Below are positions 18,206 to 27,438 of a DNA stretch of 64,000 nucleotides, piece after piece. Position numbers and translations under genes: made by a program. Below the pieces are notes generated by a model that saw only the letters and a program-made list of their open reading frames with translations, was not told the DNA's origin and ran no database searches. Within the stretch, counting starts at the first letter, position 1; each line of letters begins with the position of its first letter. The stretch is from Sphingopyxis sp. Root154 (GTDB lineage Bacteria > Pseudomonadota > Alphaproteobacteria > Sphingomonadales > Sphingomonadaceae): NCBI RefSeq assembly GCF_001427105.1, contig NZ_LMGI01000001.1, positions 744,001-808,000 on the forward strand, in the 5' to 3' direction.

Positions 18206-19045
18206 GTGGCCCCAACCGCCCTTTTGCGTCCACTGGTAACAGCGGCCCTCACCGGGCTGCTGGTACTGGCGGGCCCCGCCGCCGCGCAGACCTTTCCCAA
18301 GCTCGCAGGCAATCCGGTCGTCGATCAGGCGGACATCATCCCCGCGGCCGAGGAAGCGGCGCTCAACACGCAGCTCCTCGAGCTGGAGAAGACCACGGGG
18401 CACCAACTTGTTGTCGCGACGGTCAGCGACCTCGAAGGCAATGATGTTTCGGAATATGGCTACAAGCTGGGCCGCGCGTGGGGCATCGGTGACGAGGCGA
18501 AAGACGACGGCGTCGTTTTCCTGATCGCGCCGAACGAGCGGCGGATGAACATCGCGGTCGGCCTCGGCCTCGAACCGGTGCTCACCGACGCGCTGTCGGG
18601 ACGGATCATCCGCGACGTCGTGACGCCGAAGTTCAAGGCGGGCGATATGCCCGGCGGGATCCAGGATGGCGTCAATGCGATCGCGCAGCAGATCCAGCTG
18701 CCGCCCGAGGAGGCCGCGGCGCGGGCGGCGGCGGCGGCTTCCGCCGAACGCGACCGCGCCAACGACGGCAATTTCGGCGGACTTTTCTTCGTCGGCTTCA
18801 TCATCCTGATCTTCTTCGTCCTGCCGATGCTCTCGCGTCTCGGGCGGCGGGGGAAGAAACGAGGCAAGGAGCGGCCGTGGGATGCGCCGATCATCATATG
18901 GGGCGGCGGCGACGACGACCATTGGGGCGGCGGCGGTTCCTCATGGGGCGGCGGCGGCTCGAGTTGGGGCGGGGGCGGCGGCTTCGGCGGCTTCTCGGGC
19001 GGCGGCGGCTCCTTCGGGGGCGGCGGCGCCTCGGGCGGCTGGTAG
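18206..19045 (+). CDS. TPM (YgcG) domain membrane protein with glycine-rich tail
   Basis: A 279-residue protein with a signal peptide (ending GPAAAQ), a periplasmic TPM phosphatase-like domain (about 30-175; NPVVDQADIIP and KDDGVVFLIAPNERRMNI), one transmembrane helix (GLFFVGFIILIFFVLPML), and a C-terminal tail of repeated GGGGSSW/GGGGSFGG. This is the standard YgcG layout. The GTG start lies one base after the lemA stop, so translation is probably coupled. The catalytic role of TPM domains in bacteria is uncertain. Confidence 0.9.
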   Translation: MAPTALLRPLVTAALTGLLVLAGPAAAQTFPKLAGNPVVDQADIIPAAEEAALNTQLLELEKTTGHQLVVATVSDLEGNDVSEYGYKLGRAWGIGDEAKDDGVVFLIAPNERRMNIAVGLGLEPVLTDALSGRIIRDVVTPKFKAGDMPGGIQDGVNAIAQQIQLPPEEAAARAAAAASAERDRANDGNFGGLFFVGFIILIFFVLPMLSRLGRRGKKRGKERPWDAPIIIWGGGDDDHWGGGGSSWGGGGSSWGGGGGFGGFSGGGGSFGGGGASGGW

Positions 19046-19057
19046 GGGACGCTGGAT

Positions 19058-19744
19058 ATGCCACATAAAGTCAATCATGTGAGCGAGGCCGATCATGATA
19101 TCGTGACCGCGGCCGTTGCGGCGGCCGAGGCGCATACTAGCGGCGAGATCGTCACCGTCGTCGCGGCGAAGTCGAACGATTATGACGATGTCGCGCTCGT
19201 CTGGGCCAGCGTCATCGCGTTCGTCGCGATGTCGGTGATCGCGCTGTTCCCCGACTTTTACCGCAGCCTCTATGACCGGCTCACCGGCGGCTGGGGGCAT
19301 GAGCTCACCGCCAATCAGTGGCTTGGAACGGTGATTGCGGTGGGCGTGCTCAAATGGATCGGCATGTGGCTGATATTGCTGTGGCGCCCTCTACGGATGG
19401 CGCTGACCCCTCGCGCGATCAAGGCGCAGCGCGTCCGCGCCCGCGCAATCGACCTGTTCAAGGTCGGGACCGAGGCCAAGACGCTCGGCCGCACCGGCGT
19501 CCTCCTCTACCTCAGCCTCAACGAACATCGCGCCGACATCGTCGCCGACGAAGCGATCGCCGCAAAGGTCACCCCCGAAATCTGGGGCAACGCGATGGCC
19601 GGCCTGATCGAGCGCGTACGCGTCGGCAAGCCCGGTGAAGGCATGGCGGAGGCGGTGCGCCAGATGGGCATCGTGCTCGCCGAACATTTCCCCAAGGGCG
19701 ATGAAAATCCCAACGAACTTCCCGACCGCCTGATCGAGATTTAA
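19058..19744 (+). CDS. Second TPM-domain membrane protein
   Basis: A 228-residue protein and third gene of the lemA operon, 12 bp after the preceding gene. It begins with a short cytoplasmic stretch (MPHKVNHVSEADHDIVTAAV). TPM-like AHTSGEIVTVVAAKSNDY follows, then two transmembrane segments (VWASVIAFVAMSVIALF and IAVGVLKWIGMWLILLW), then the rest of the domain with TGVLLYLSLNEHRADIVAD. The split TPM domain interrupted by membrane helices is a known variant that travels with LemA and YgcG. Exact function unknown. Confidence 0.88.
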   Translation: MPHKVNHVSEADHDIVTAAVAAAEAHTSGEIVTVVAAKSNDYDDVALVWASVIAFVAMSVIALFPDFYRSLYDRLTGGWGHELTANQWLGTVIAVGVLKWIGMWLILLWRPLRMALTPRAIKAQRVRARAIDLFKVGTEAKTLGRTGVLLYLSLNEHRADIVADEAIAAKVTPEIWGNAMAGLIERVRVGKPGEGMAEAVRQMGIVLAEHFPKGDENPNELPDRLIEI

Positions 19745-19748
19745 GCCC

Positions 19749-19833
19749 ATCGTCATTGCGAGGGCCGAAGGCCCGTGGCAATCCAGAGCATTGCAAGGCA
19801 GCTCGATTGCTTCGCTCTGCTCGCAATGACGAT
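19749..19833. repeat. REP-like palindromic intergenic element, type 1
   Basis: Inverted arms ATCGTCATTGCGAG (19749-19762) and CTCGCAATGACGAT (19820-19833) flank an imperfectly symmetrical core with GTGGCAATCCAG and CGATTGCTTCGC. This motif is a common dispersed intergenic repeat in alphaproteobacteria. It sits between the TPM and Nudix genes and may act as an mRNA 3'-end structure. Confidence 0.8.
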
Positions 19834-19844
19834 AGGACAATTTT

Positions 19845-20390
19845 ATGACCCGCCCCTCCCCCGACGCCCCCATCGAGACGCGGTGGGAAGGCCGCTTCAT
19901 CTCCGTCAAGCAGCAGGGGACATGGGAATATGTCTCGCGCGCCCGCGGCATCCACGCCGCGGTCATCCTTGCGATCGACGAGGATAGCGACGGGCGTCAC
20001 GTCATATTGGTCGAACAATATCGCGTGCCGCTGAAGGTGAATTGCCTTGAGCTGCCTGCGGGACTGGTCGGCGACGACACCGCAGGCGAAGCGTCCGAAA
20101 TCGCGGCGCAGCGCGAACTCGAAGAGGAAACGGGCTATCGCGCCGACCATTGGCGCATCGTCGGCGAATTCTACAGCTCGCCCGGTATGGTCAGCGAAAG
20201 CTTCACACTCCTGGTCGCGACCGGATTGACCCGGGTCGGCGAAGGCGGCGGGGTCGATGGCGAAGACATCATCGTCCACCGTGTGCCGCTGGACGGCGTC
20301 GCCGATTTCGTCGCGGCCAAACGCGCCGAAGGCTGCGGGATCGATGTGCGCGTGGCGATGCTGCTGGCAGGCGGATTGTTGGCTGGATAG
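19845..20390 (+). CDS. Nudix hydrolase, probable ADP-ribose pyrophosphatase
   Basis: Cytoplasmic Nudix enzyme of 181 residues. The full Nudix box is present (G-x5-E-x7-REL-x-EE-x-GY, in GDDTAGEASEIAAQRELEEE and following TGY). The surrounding features (VILVEQYRVPLKVNCLELPAGLVG and FYSSPGMVSESFTLL) are those of the NudF/ADP-ribose pyrophosphatase subgroup, which cleaves ADP-ribose to AMP and ribose 5-phosphate. It is a single gene between two repeat elements. The exact nucleotide substrate is not proven by sequence. Confidence 0.88.
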   Translation: MTRPSPDAPIETRWEGRFISVKQQGTWEYVSRARGIHAAVILAIDEDSDGRHVILVEQYRVPLKVNCLELPAGLVGDDTAGEASEIAAQRELEEETGYRADHWRIVGEFYSSPGMVSESFTLLVATGLTRVGEGGGVDGEDIIVHRVPLDGVADFVAAKRAEGCGIDVRVAMLLAGGLLAG

Positions 20391-20423
20391 CCGGTTTCGA
20401 GCGGAAGCAGCCGCTTTCTATCA

Positions 20424-20499
20424 TCGTCACCCCGGACTTGATCCGGGGTCTATAGCTACCGGAGCGTTAGTGGATCCCGGATCACGTCCGGGGTGACGA
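20424..20499. repeat. REP-like palindromic intergenic element, type 2
   Basis: Outer arms TCGTCACCCCGGA (20424-20436) and TCCGGGGTGACGA (20487-20499) enclose two internal hairpins (CCCCGGACTTGATCCGGGG and CCCGGATCACGTCCGGG). The element lies between the convergent Nudix and rhomboid genes and could terminate both transcripts. This sequence type is widespread between genes of alphaproteobacteria. Confidence 0.8.
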
Positions 20500-20546
20500 A
20501 AGCAGGAGCGGCCCTCGCACCCCTGCGCCATTTTTCAGGTCGGTGA

Positions 20547-21182
20547 CTACCTCGCCCCGAAACGCCAGCGGAGCAGCGGGCGCGCGAGCAGCAAGCCCGC
20601 GAGGAAACCGCCGACATGCGCCCAGATCGCGACCGCACCAAAGCCGCCGCCGCCGGCGAAACCAAGCAGCAGTTGAAGGCCGATCCACGCCGCGGCGAGC
20701 CATAAAGCGCGCACCCAATGCCCCGGGATCGGGCCGATCGCGGAGGCCTGCGATCGGCTGAAGATCAGCGCATACACCGCGATCAGCGCCGATATCGCGC
20801 CGCTGGCGCCGATCATCGGCACCGCCGACTGCGGATCGGCAAGGAACTGCGCGAGCGCGCCGCCATAAGCGCCGGCGAGCAGCAGCACCGCCATCGCCTT
20901 CGCGCCCAGGGGAGCCTCGAGCTGGCGGCCGATGAAGAGCAGCACGATGACGTTGAAGACGATGTGCAGCACGCCGCCGTGCAGCAGCGCCGACGATAGC
21001 GGGGTCAGAATGAAGGGAACCATCGCCCCGGGAGGGAGGATCAGCTCATTGCCGAAACGCGCGGGAATGAACCCCGCGCGCACGATCGCGTCGACCTGAA
21101 ATCCGGTGATCCACAACAAGGTGAAGACGATGACGCAGACGAGCGCATAGCCCGTGACCAGCGGCGCATCGTGCGGCTTCAT
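20547..21182 (-). CDS. Rhomboid-family intramembrane serine protease
   Basis: Six-helix inner-membrane protease of 211 residues. The catalytic Ser is in IGASGAISAL and the His in WAHVGGFLAGLLLARP, with a first helix (LVCVIVFTLLWITGF) and the loop-1/helix-2 region ending LSSALLHGGVLHIVFNV, whose His/Asn residues form the oxyanion site. An in-frame TTG lies two codons upstream, but the ATG at 21182 is the simpler start. Fourteen bases separate it from greA upstream, so the two may be co-transcribed. The substrate is unknown. Confidence 0.9.
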   Translation of the reverse strand: MKPHDAPLVTGYALVCVIVFTLLWITGFQVDAIVRAGFIPARFGNELILPPGAMVPFILTPLSSALLHGGVLHIVFNVIVLLFIGRQLEAPLGAKAMAVLLLAGAYGGALAQFLADPQSAVPMIGASGAISALIAVYALIFSRSQASAIGPIPGHWVRALWLAAAWIGLQLLLGFAGGGGFGAVAIWAHVGGFLAGLLLARPLLRWRFGAR

Positions 21183-21195
21183 CGTCAAAAACCCA

Positions 21196-21672
21196 TCAGA
21201 TGAATTCGATCTTCTTCACCAGATAATATTTGTCGCCCGCGGGCACGGTGACTTCGATCTCGTCGTCGACGCGGCGGCCGATCAGCGCGCGGCCGAGCGG
21301 CGAATTATAGCTGATCTTGCCGTCCTTGGCGTCGGCCTCGGCCTGACCCACGATCTGGTAACGCACCGGCTTCTCGTCTTCGTCGGCGAGCGTAACGGTC
21401 GCGCCGAACACGATGCGGTCGCCCGACAGCATCGTCGGGTCGATGACCTGCGCACGCGAGAGCTTGTCTTCGAGGTCGCCGATCGTCGCTTCGACCTGGC
21501 CCTGACGCTCCTTCGCGGCGTGATATTCGGCATTTTCCGAAAGGTCGCCATGCGCGCGCGCTTCCTCGATCGCATCGACGATCAACGGTCGCTCGGCTTT
21601 GAGTGCCGTGAGCTGCGTGCTCAGCTTCTCATAGCCTTCTGCCAGCATCGGCACCTTTTCAACGCTTGCCAT
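21196..21672 (-). CDS. greA: Transcription elongation factor GreA
   Basis: Rescues backtracked RNA polymerase by stimulating transcript cleavage. The ATG at 21672 ([17 protein letters not shown]) gives 158 residues, the usual length. The N-terminal coiled coil carries the acidic tip ([15 protein letters not shown]) and the C-terminal FKBP-like domain is clear ([22 protein letters not shown]). A further-upstream start in the same frame would add seven residues without family support. It is downstream of carB on the same strand, before the rhomboid gene. Confidence 0.96.
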   Translation of the reverse strand: MASVEKVPMLAEGYEKLSTQLTALKAERPLIVDAIEEARAHGDLSENAEYHAAKERQGQVEATIGDLEDKLSRAQVIDPTMLSGDRIVFGATVTLADEDEKPVRYQIVGQAEADAKDGKISYNSPLGRALIGRRVDDEIEVTVPAGDKYYLVKKIEFI

Positions 21673-21767
21673 TATCCTGTTGTCCTTCGTCAATAATCCA
21701 GCGCCAGCGAAGTTTCGCCGGGCGGCTGCGCCGCTGATCCGTCAATGTCGGGGGGTGGAGCGGTGGT

Positions 21768-24700
21768 TCAATAATAGTCCTGAAGCGGCTTCACTTCAAG
21801 AGAGTGCGAGCGGAGCGCCCCGATCGCCTGCGTCGATGCATCGCTCGCAGCAGCCGTCGTATAATAGGCGATGTCGGCCGCGAGCGCCGACGCGCGGATC
21901 GACTGCGAGTCCTGCAACGACTGCCACCCTTCGGTGGTGTTGAAGATCAGCTGCACATCGCCGTCCTTGATCCGGTCGACGATATGCGGACGGCCTTCGG
22001 CGACCTTGTTCACGCGCTCGACCTCGATGCCATTGGCCACGAGATAGTCGGCCGTGCCGCCAGTCGCGATCACCTGCCAGCCCCAGCCGGTCAGCTGACG
22101 CACCGCATCGAGAATGCGCGGCTTGTCGCTATCCTTCACCGACACGAACACGCGCCCGGTTGTGGGCAGGCGGTCGCCCGCGCCGAGCTGCGCCTTCGCG
22201 AAAGCGAGATTGAAATTGCTGTCGATTCCCATGACTTCGCCGGTGGACTTCATTTCGGGCGACAGCACCGGATCGGTACCGGGGAAGCGCGCGAAGGGGA
22301 AGACCGCTTCCTTGACCGCGACGTGCTTGATGTCGCGGTTGATCTTCGGCAGGTCGGCGAGCTTTTCGCCCGCCATCACGCGCGCCGCGATCTTGGCGAT
22401 CGGTGAACCGACGGCCTTGGCGACGAAAGGCACGGTGCGGCTGGCGCGCGGGTTGACCTCGATCAGATAAACCTCGTCGCCCTTCACCGCGAACTGGATG
22501 TTCATCAGGCCGCGGACTTCCAACGCACGCGCGAGCGCTTCGGTCTGCCGCTCGATTTCGGCGACGATGTCGGCGGACAGGCTGTACGGCGGGATCGAGC
22601 AGGCGCTGTCACCCGAATGGACCCCGGCTTCCTCGATATGCTGGAGCACGCCCGCGACGACCACATCGATGCCGTCGCACAGCGCATCGACATCGACCTC
22701 GATTGCGTCGCGCAGATAGCGGTCGATCAGCACCGGCGAGTCGCCCGATACCTGCACCGCGGTCTCGATATAATTTTCGAGCTGCGCCTGATCGTCGACG
22801 ATTTCCATCGCGCGGCCGCCGAGGACATAGGACGGACGCGTCAGCACCGGGTAACCGATGCGCGTCGCGACTGCGATCGCTTCCTCGCGGCTGCGCGCAA
22901 TGCCGTTTTCGGGCTGTTTCAGGCCAAGCTTGTTCACAAGCGCCGCGAAACGCTCGCGATCTTCGGCCAGGTCGATCGCGTCGGGCGACGTGCCAAGGAT
23001 CGGTATACCCGCGTCGGACAGCGCCTGCGCGAGCTTGAGCGGCGTCTGCCCGCCGAACTGGACAATCACCCCAACGAGCGTGCCCTTCGACTGCTCGACG
23101 TGCAGAATCTCGAGCACATCCTCAGCGGTCAGCGGTTCGAAATAGAGGCGGTCCGACGTGTCATAATCGGTCGACACCGTCTCCGGGTTGCAGTTGATCA
23201 TGATCGTTTCATAGCCGGCCTCTTCGAGCGCGAAGCAGGCGTGGCAACAACAATAATCGAACTCGATCCCCTGCCCGATACGGTTCGGGCCGCCGCCGAG
23301 GATGACGACCTTCTGGCGATCCGACGGGTTCGCCTCATTCTCGGGCTCGCCGAAGGTCGGGGCTTCATAGGTCGAATAGAGATAGGGCGTCTTTGCCGCG
23401 AATTCGGCGGCGCAGGTGTCGATCATCTTGAACACCGGACGCACGCCGAGCTTGTGGCGCAGCGCGCGCACCTCGGCTTCGGTAACGCCGCCGGTCATCG
23501 CCTTCACCGCTTCGTGGATCAGCCCGCTGCCGCGCGCGGTCGCGCGGCGCGTGCCGGGGTGGAGGTTCGCCGACTGGAGCGCCAGATAGGCGAGCCGCTT
23601 GTCGGAGAAGCCCATCGCCTTCAATTTACGCAGCCCCTCGGCGTCGCGGGGCAGACCCTCGCGGCATACCTCCTGCTCGGCTTCGACGATCTCGGCGATG
23701 CGTTCGAGGAACCACATGTCGTAACCCGCAACGCGGTTGATCTCGGCAAGCGGCAGCCCTTCGCGGATCGCCTGCGCGGCGTTGAGCAGCCGGTCGGGGG
23801 TTGCTTTAGCGAGCTCGCTGCGCAGCTGGTCGTGCGTCGCGCCTTTGAGCCGGTCGACGAAGTTGAAGCCGCTAAGCCCCGTCTCCAGCCCGCGCAGCGC
23901 CTTTTGCAGGCTTTCGTGGATCGTGCGGCCGATCGCCATCACCTCGCCGACCGACTTCATCGCGGTCGACAGCGTCGCCTCGGCGCCCTTGAACTTTTCG
24001 AACGCGAAGCGCGGGATCTTGGTGACGACATAGTCGATCGTCGGTTCGAACGATGCGGGGGTGACCCCGGTGATATCGTTCATGATCTCGTCGAGCGTGT
24101 AGCCGACCGCGAGCTTCGCCGCGACCTTGGCGATCGGGAAGCCCGTCGCCTTCGACGCGAGCGCCGACGAGCGCGACACGCGCGGATTCATCTCGATCAC
24201 GATCAGGCGGCCATCCTTCGGATTGACCGCGAACTGGACGTTCGACCCGCCGGTTTCGACCCCGATCTCGCGCAGCACCGCGATGCTCGCGTTACGCATG
24301 ATCTGATATTCCTTGTCGGTCAGCGTCAGCGCCGGCGCGACGGTGATGCTGTCGCCCGTGTGGACGCCCATCGGATCGACATTTTCGATCGAGCAGATGA
24401 TGATGCAATTGTCCTTGCGGTCGCGCACCACCTCCATCTCATATTCTTTCCAGCCGAGGAGCGATTCCTCGATCAGGACTTCGGTGGTCGGCGAGGCGAT
24501 CAGGCCGCCGCGGACGATATGTTCGAACTCCTCGCGGTTATACGCGATGCCGCCGCCGGTGCCGCCCATGGTGAAGCTTGGGCGGATGATCGACGGCAGG
24601 CCCGTGCGTTCGAGCACCGCAAACGCCTCGTCGAGCGTGTGCGCAATGCCGCTGCGCGCGCTTTCCAGCCCGATCTTGTCCATCGCGTCGCGAAACTTGA

Positions 24701-25088
24701 TGCGGTCCTCGGCCTTGTCGATCGCCTCGGCATCGGCGCCGATCATCTCGACGCCATATTTCTCCAGCGTCCCGTCGTTGAACAAAGCGAGCGCGGTGTT
24801 GAGCGCGGTCTGTCCGCCCATCGTCGGCAGGACGGCGTCGGGGCGCTCCTTCGCGATGATCTTCGCGACGATCTCGGGCGTGATCGGCTCCACGTACGTG
24901 GCGTCGGCGAGGTCGGGATCGGTCATGATCGTCGCCGGGTTGGAATTGACGAGGACGATGCGATAGCCCTCCTCCTTCAACGCCTTGATCGCCTGCGTCC
25001 CCGAATAGTCGAACTCGCACGCCTGACCGATAACGATCGGGCCGGCGCCGATGACGAGGATGGATTGGATGTCGGTTCTTTTGGGCAT
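21768..25088 (-). CDS. carB: Carbamoyl-phosphate synthase large subunit
   Basis: Makes carbamoyl phosphate from ammonia (from CarA), bicarbonate and two ATP, for pyrimidine and arginine synthesis. The 1106 residues cover both ATP-grasp halves (first from [22 protein letters not shown], second from [20 protein letters not shown]) and the C-terminal MGS-like allosteric domain ([24 protein letters not shown]...). The ATG overlaps the stop of the preceding unknown gene (TAATG), so translation is probably coupled to it rather than directly to carA. Confidence 0.97.
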   Translation of the reverse strand: MPKRTDIQSILVIGAGPIVIGQACEFDYSGTQAIKALKEEGYRIVLVNSNPATIMTDPDLADATYVEPITPEIVAKIIAKERPDAVLPTMGGQTALNTALALFNDGTLEKYGVEMIGADAEAIDKAEDRIKFRDAMDKIGLESARSGIAHTLDEAFAVLERTGLPSIIRPSFTMGGTGGGIAYNREEFEHIVRGGLIASPTTEVLIEESLLGWKEYEMEVVRDRKDNCIIICSIENVDPMGVHTGDSITVAPALTLTDKEYQIMRNASIAVLREIGVETGGSNVQFAVNPKDGRLIVIEMNPRVSRSSALASKATGFPIAKVAAKLAVGYTLDEIMNDITGVTPASFEPTIDYVVTKIPRFAFEKFKGAEATLSTAMKSVGEVMAIGRTIHESLQKALRGLETGLSGFNFVDRLKGATHDQLRSELAKATPDRLLNAAQAIREGLPLAEINRVAGYDMWFLERIAEIVEAEQEVCREGLPRDAEGLRKLKAMGFSDKRLAYLALQSANLHPGTRRATARGSGLIHEAVKAMTGGVTEAEVRALRHKLGVRPVFKMIDTCAAEFAAKTPYLYSTYEAPTFGEPENEANPSDRQKVVILGGGPNRIGQGIEFDYCCCHACFALEEAGYETIMINCNPETVSTDYDTSDRLYFEPLTAEDVLEILHVEQSKGTLVGVIVQFGGQTPLKLAQALSDAGIPILGTSPDAIDLAEDRERFAALVNKLGLKQPENGIARSREEAIAVATRIGYPVLTRPSYVLGGRAMEIVDDQAQLENYIETAVQVSGDSPVLIDRYLRDAIEVDVDALCDGIDVVVAGVLQHIEEAGVHSGDSACSIPPYSLSADIVAEIERQTEALARALEVRGLMNIQFAVKGDEVYLIEVNPRASRTVPFVAKAVGSPIAKIAARVMAGEKLADLPKINRDIKHVAVKEAVFPFARFPGTDPVLSPEMKSTGEVMGIDSNFNLAFAKAQLGAGDRLPTTGRVFVSVKDSDKPRILDAVRQLTGWGWQVIATGGTADYLVANGIEVERVNKVAEGRPHIVDRIKDGDVQLIFNTTEGWQSLQDSQSIRASALAADIAYYTTAAASDASTQAIGALRSHSLEVKPLQDYY

Positions 25089-25630
25089 TATTTTGCTGTC
25101 TCTAAACTCTTGAAGAAGGTGGTGTCAGCGTCGCCGCGCAGCGGGTTTCCAAGGCCAGCGGAAAAGGCCCCATAAAGGTCTGACTTCACGCATCTGACCG
25201 TCGACAAATTATCTGAAGTTTCGGGAACTATAATGGCTTCGGAGTGCCAACGATATTCCACATGGACGAAGGAGTCCGTACAGGATTTAACGGCCTCCAG
25301 AAGTAGGTCCGGATCGCCCACGACTTTCCGGCGAAGTTTCGCAAACAACTTGATCGGCGGCTTACCCTCGCCTCGAATGGCACCCGGATAGCCCTGAACC
25401 CCGTCACCCTGCACGAACATCAGCGTTCTCGCATATTTCTTCCGCAACTCGCATATTTCTCCCCGTGTGTTGGAAACACATTTATCGAGGAAGAAGGCTT
25501 TGCCTTGAAGGCGCTTACCGCTGGGAGTCGAATAGGTCACATCGCGCCACGGATTTCCATATCCGCTAAATGCGGCATAGGAATAGACGGCGAGCGCGCC
25601 GATCAGAAATGAGAGCAGCAGGACTTTCAT
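25088..25630 (-). CDS. Hypothetical membrane-anchored protein between carA and carB
   Basis: A 180-residue protein I do not recognise. A single N-terminal hydrophobic helix ([19 protein letters not shown]) suggests a signal anchor or uncleaved signal, with the rest periplasmic. It contains four cysteines (KCVSN, EICELR, KSCTD, RCVKS) that could form two disulfides. Composition is less GC-rich than the flanking car genes. Its ATG overlaps the carA stop (ATGA) and its stop overlaps the carB start (TAATG), so it is embedded in the car operon. No link to carbamoyl phosphate is evident. Confidence 0.8.
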   Translation of the reverse strand: MKVLLLSFLIGALAVYSYAAFSGYGNPWRDVTYSTPSGKRLQGKAFFLDKCVSNTRGEICELRKKYARTLMFVQGDGVQGYPGAIRGEGKPPIKLFAKLRRKVVGDPDLLLEAVKSCTDSFVHVEYRWHSEAIIVPETSDNLSTVRCVKSDLYGAFSAGLGNPLRGDADTTFFKSLETAK

Positions 25631-26799
25631 CCAAGGCCCTGCACGAACTTCTCGAACAGATAAAAGCTGTCCTGCGGCCCCGGGCTAGCCTCGGGGTGAT
25701 ATTGCACGCTGAACGCGTTCTTGCCCGTGATCGCGATGCCGCAGTTTGATCCGTCGAACAGGCTCTTGTGCGTTTCGACCACGCCCTTGGGCAGCGTCGC
25801 CGCGTCGACCGCGAAGCCGTGGTTCATGCTGGTGATCTCGACCACGCCGTCTTCGGCACGCTGCACCGGATGGTTCGCGCCGCGATGGCCCTGATGCATC
25901 TTCACCGTCTTGGCGCCCGCCGCGATACCGAGCATCTGGTGGCCGAGGCAGATGCCGAAGATCGGCACGTCGCGTTCGAGCAGCCCTTGGATCACCGGCA
26001 CCGCATAGTCGCCCGTCGCGGCGGGATCGCCGGGGCCGTTCGACAGGAACACGCCCGCGGGCTGATGCCCCAGCACCTCGTCGAGGCTCGCGGTCGCGGG
26101 CACCACGGTGACGCGCGCGCCGGCTTTCACGAGGTTGCGGAAGATATTGTCCTTTGCGCCATAGTCGATCGCGACGACATGCGGCCGCTCGCCGCCCTCT
26201 TCGGTCGCATAGCCGTGGCCCAGCGTCCACGCGCCGCCGGTCCAGTCGCCGGTGTCGGTGCGGCTGACTTCCTTCGCGAGGTCCATACCCTCCAGCCCGG
26301 CCCAGCCGCGCGCCTTGGCAAGCAGTTCGTCGATGTCGAACTTGCCGTCGGGGCTATGAGCGATCACCCCGTTCGGCGCGCCCGCATCGCGGATGCGGCG
26401 GGTGAGCGCGCGCGTGTCGATCCCGGCCAGCCCGATCACGCCCTGCTCCGCCATCCATTCGGGCAGCGTCTGGACGCTGCGGAAGTTGCTCGGCTGCGTC
26501 GGCAGTTCGCGCGTGATCGCGCCGAGCGCACCGTGGACGCCGCGTTCCATATCCTCGGGGTTCGCGCCGACATTGCCGATATGCGGGAAGGTGAAGGTGA
26601 CGATCTGGCCCGCATAGCTGGGGTCGGTCAGGATTTCCTGATAGCCCGTCATCGACGTATTGAAACAAATCTCGCCCACAGCGGCGCCGCTCGCGCCGTA
26701 ACCCACGCCCCACAGGATCGTGCCATCGGCGAGGACAAGGACGCCAGTGGCGCCAGATGGCTGGCTTTTGGGCGCGGCAGAGGGGTTGGCTGGTGCCAT
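25627..26799 (-). CDS. carA: Carbamoyl-phosphate synthase small (glutaminase) subunit
   Basis: Class I glutamine amidotransferase subunit that hydrolyses glutamine and channels ammonia to CarB. It has 390 residues. The N-terminal CPSase small-chain domain (GYGASGAAVGEICFNTSMTG) is followed by the GATase domain with the nucleophile Cys in FGICLGHQMLG and the His/Glu pair in YHPEASPGP. The start ATG has GGAG nine bases upstream. It is first of a carA - unknown - carB series on the minus strand. Confidence 0.97.
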   Translation of the reverse strand: MAPANPSAAPKSQPSGATGVLVLADGTILWGVGYGASGAAVGEICFNTSMTGYQEILTDPSYAGQIVTFTFPHIGNVGANPEDMERGVHGALGAITRELPTQPSNFRSVQTLPEWMAEQGVIGLAGIDTRALTRRIRDAGAPNGVIAHSPDGKFDIDELLAKARGWAGLEGMDLAKEVSRTDTGDWTGGAWTLGHGYATEEGGERPHVVAIDYGAKDNIFRNLVKAGARVTVVPATASLDEVLGHQPAGVFLSNGPGDPAATGDYAVPVIQGLLERDVPIFGICLGHQMLGIAAGAKTVKMHQGHRGANHPVQRAEDGVVEITSMNHGFAVDAATLPKGVVETHKSLFDGSNCGIAITGKNAFSVQYHPEASPGPQDSFYLFEKFVQGLG

Positions 26800-26834
26800 T
26801 CAACATGCTCCGGACGGGGGGCTAAACGGCCGAC

Positions 26835-26863
26835 CAAGTAGGCGCCAAAAAAGTGATTCACAA
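26835..26863 (-). promoter_or_regulatory. Candidate promoter of the car operon
   Basis: On the minus strand TTGTGA (26858-26863) and TACTTG (26835-26840) lie 17 bp apart, about 35 bp before the carA ATG. The -10 is poor but the spacing is ideal. Predicted by eye. Confidence 0.35.
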
Positions 26864-26930
26864 GCTATCGGATTAGGAAACTTCTCGCTAGAGAGGGCCT
26901 TTCCGAAATTTGCAGCGCATGGGGACACGT

Positions 26931-27383
26931 ATGATTCGTGACGACATCAAGGCTGCGCAGGTGGCTGCGATGAAAAGCGGCGACAAGGCGCGGCTCGGCA
27001 CCATCCGGCTGATGCTGGCCAAGATCAAGGACAAGGACATCGAGCTCCGCACCGGCACCGCGCCGGCCGACGACGATGTGCTCGTCACCGACGTCCTTCA
27101 GAAAATGGTCAAGCAGCGCCGCGAATCGATCACCATGTACGAGCAGGGCGGCCGCCAGGAACTCGCCGACATAGAGGCCGCCGAAGTCGTCGTGATCGAG
27201 GACTTCCTGCCCGCGCAGCTGAGCGACGATGAAGCGACCGCGGCGATCAAGGCGATCGTGGTGGAGCTGGGTGCCGAGAGCCTGAAGGATATGGGTAAGG
27301 TTATGGCCGCGGTGAAGGACCGGCTTGGGAGCCAGCTCGATATGAGCAAGGCGTCGGGCTGGGTGAAGGCGGCACTGTCCTGA
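26931..27383 (+). CDS. GatB/YqeY-domain protein
   Basis: A 150-residue stand-alone YqeY-type protein related to the tail domain of GatB. The ATG at 26931 has GGGGA upstream and opens MIRDDIKAAQVAAMKSGDKARLGTIRLM, the family start. ELADIEAAEVVVIEDFLPAQLSDDE and the end MSKASGWVKAAL are also typical. The GatB tail domain helps place tRNA in the amidotransferase, so an RNA-related role is assumed. The gene often precedes dnaG and rpoD, as here. Confidence 0.93.
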   Translation: MIRDDIKAAQVAAMKSGDKARLGTIRLMLAKIKDKDIELRTGTAPADDDVLVTDVLQKMVKQRRESITMYEQGGRQELADIEAAEVVVIEDFLPAQLSDDEATAAIKAIVVELGAESLKDMGKVMAAVKDRLGSQLDMSKASGWVKAALS

Positions 27384-27438
27384 TCTTCGCCCCACTCGCC
27401 CGCTTGCGGGCGTGGGCGGGCGTGGGCATATTTCGACG

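Noticed and set aside
22617..25175. Plus-strand frame of 852 codons antisense to carB
   Set aside because: Shadow of carB; no signal, RBS or motif.
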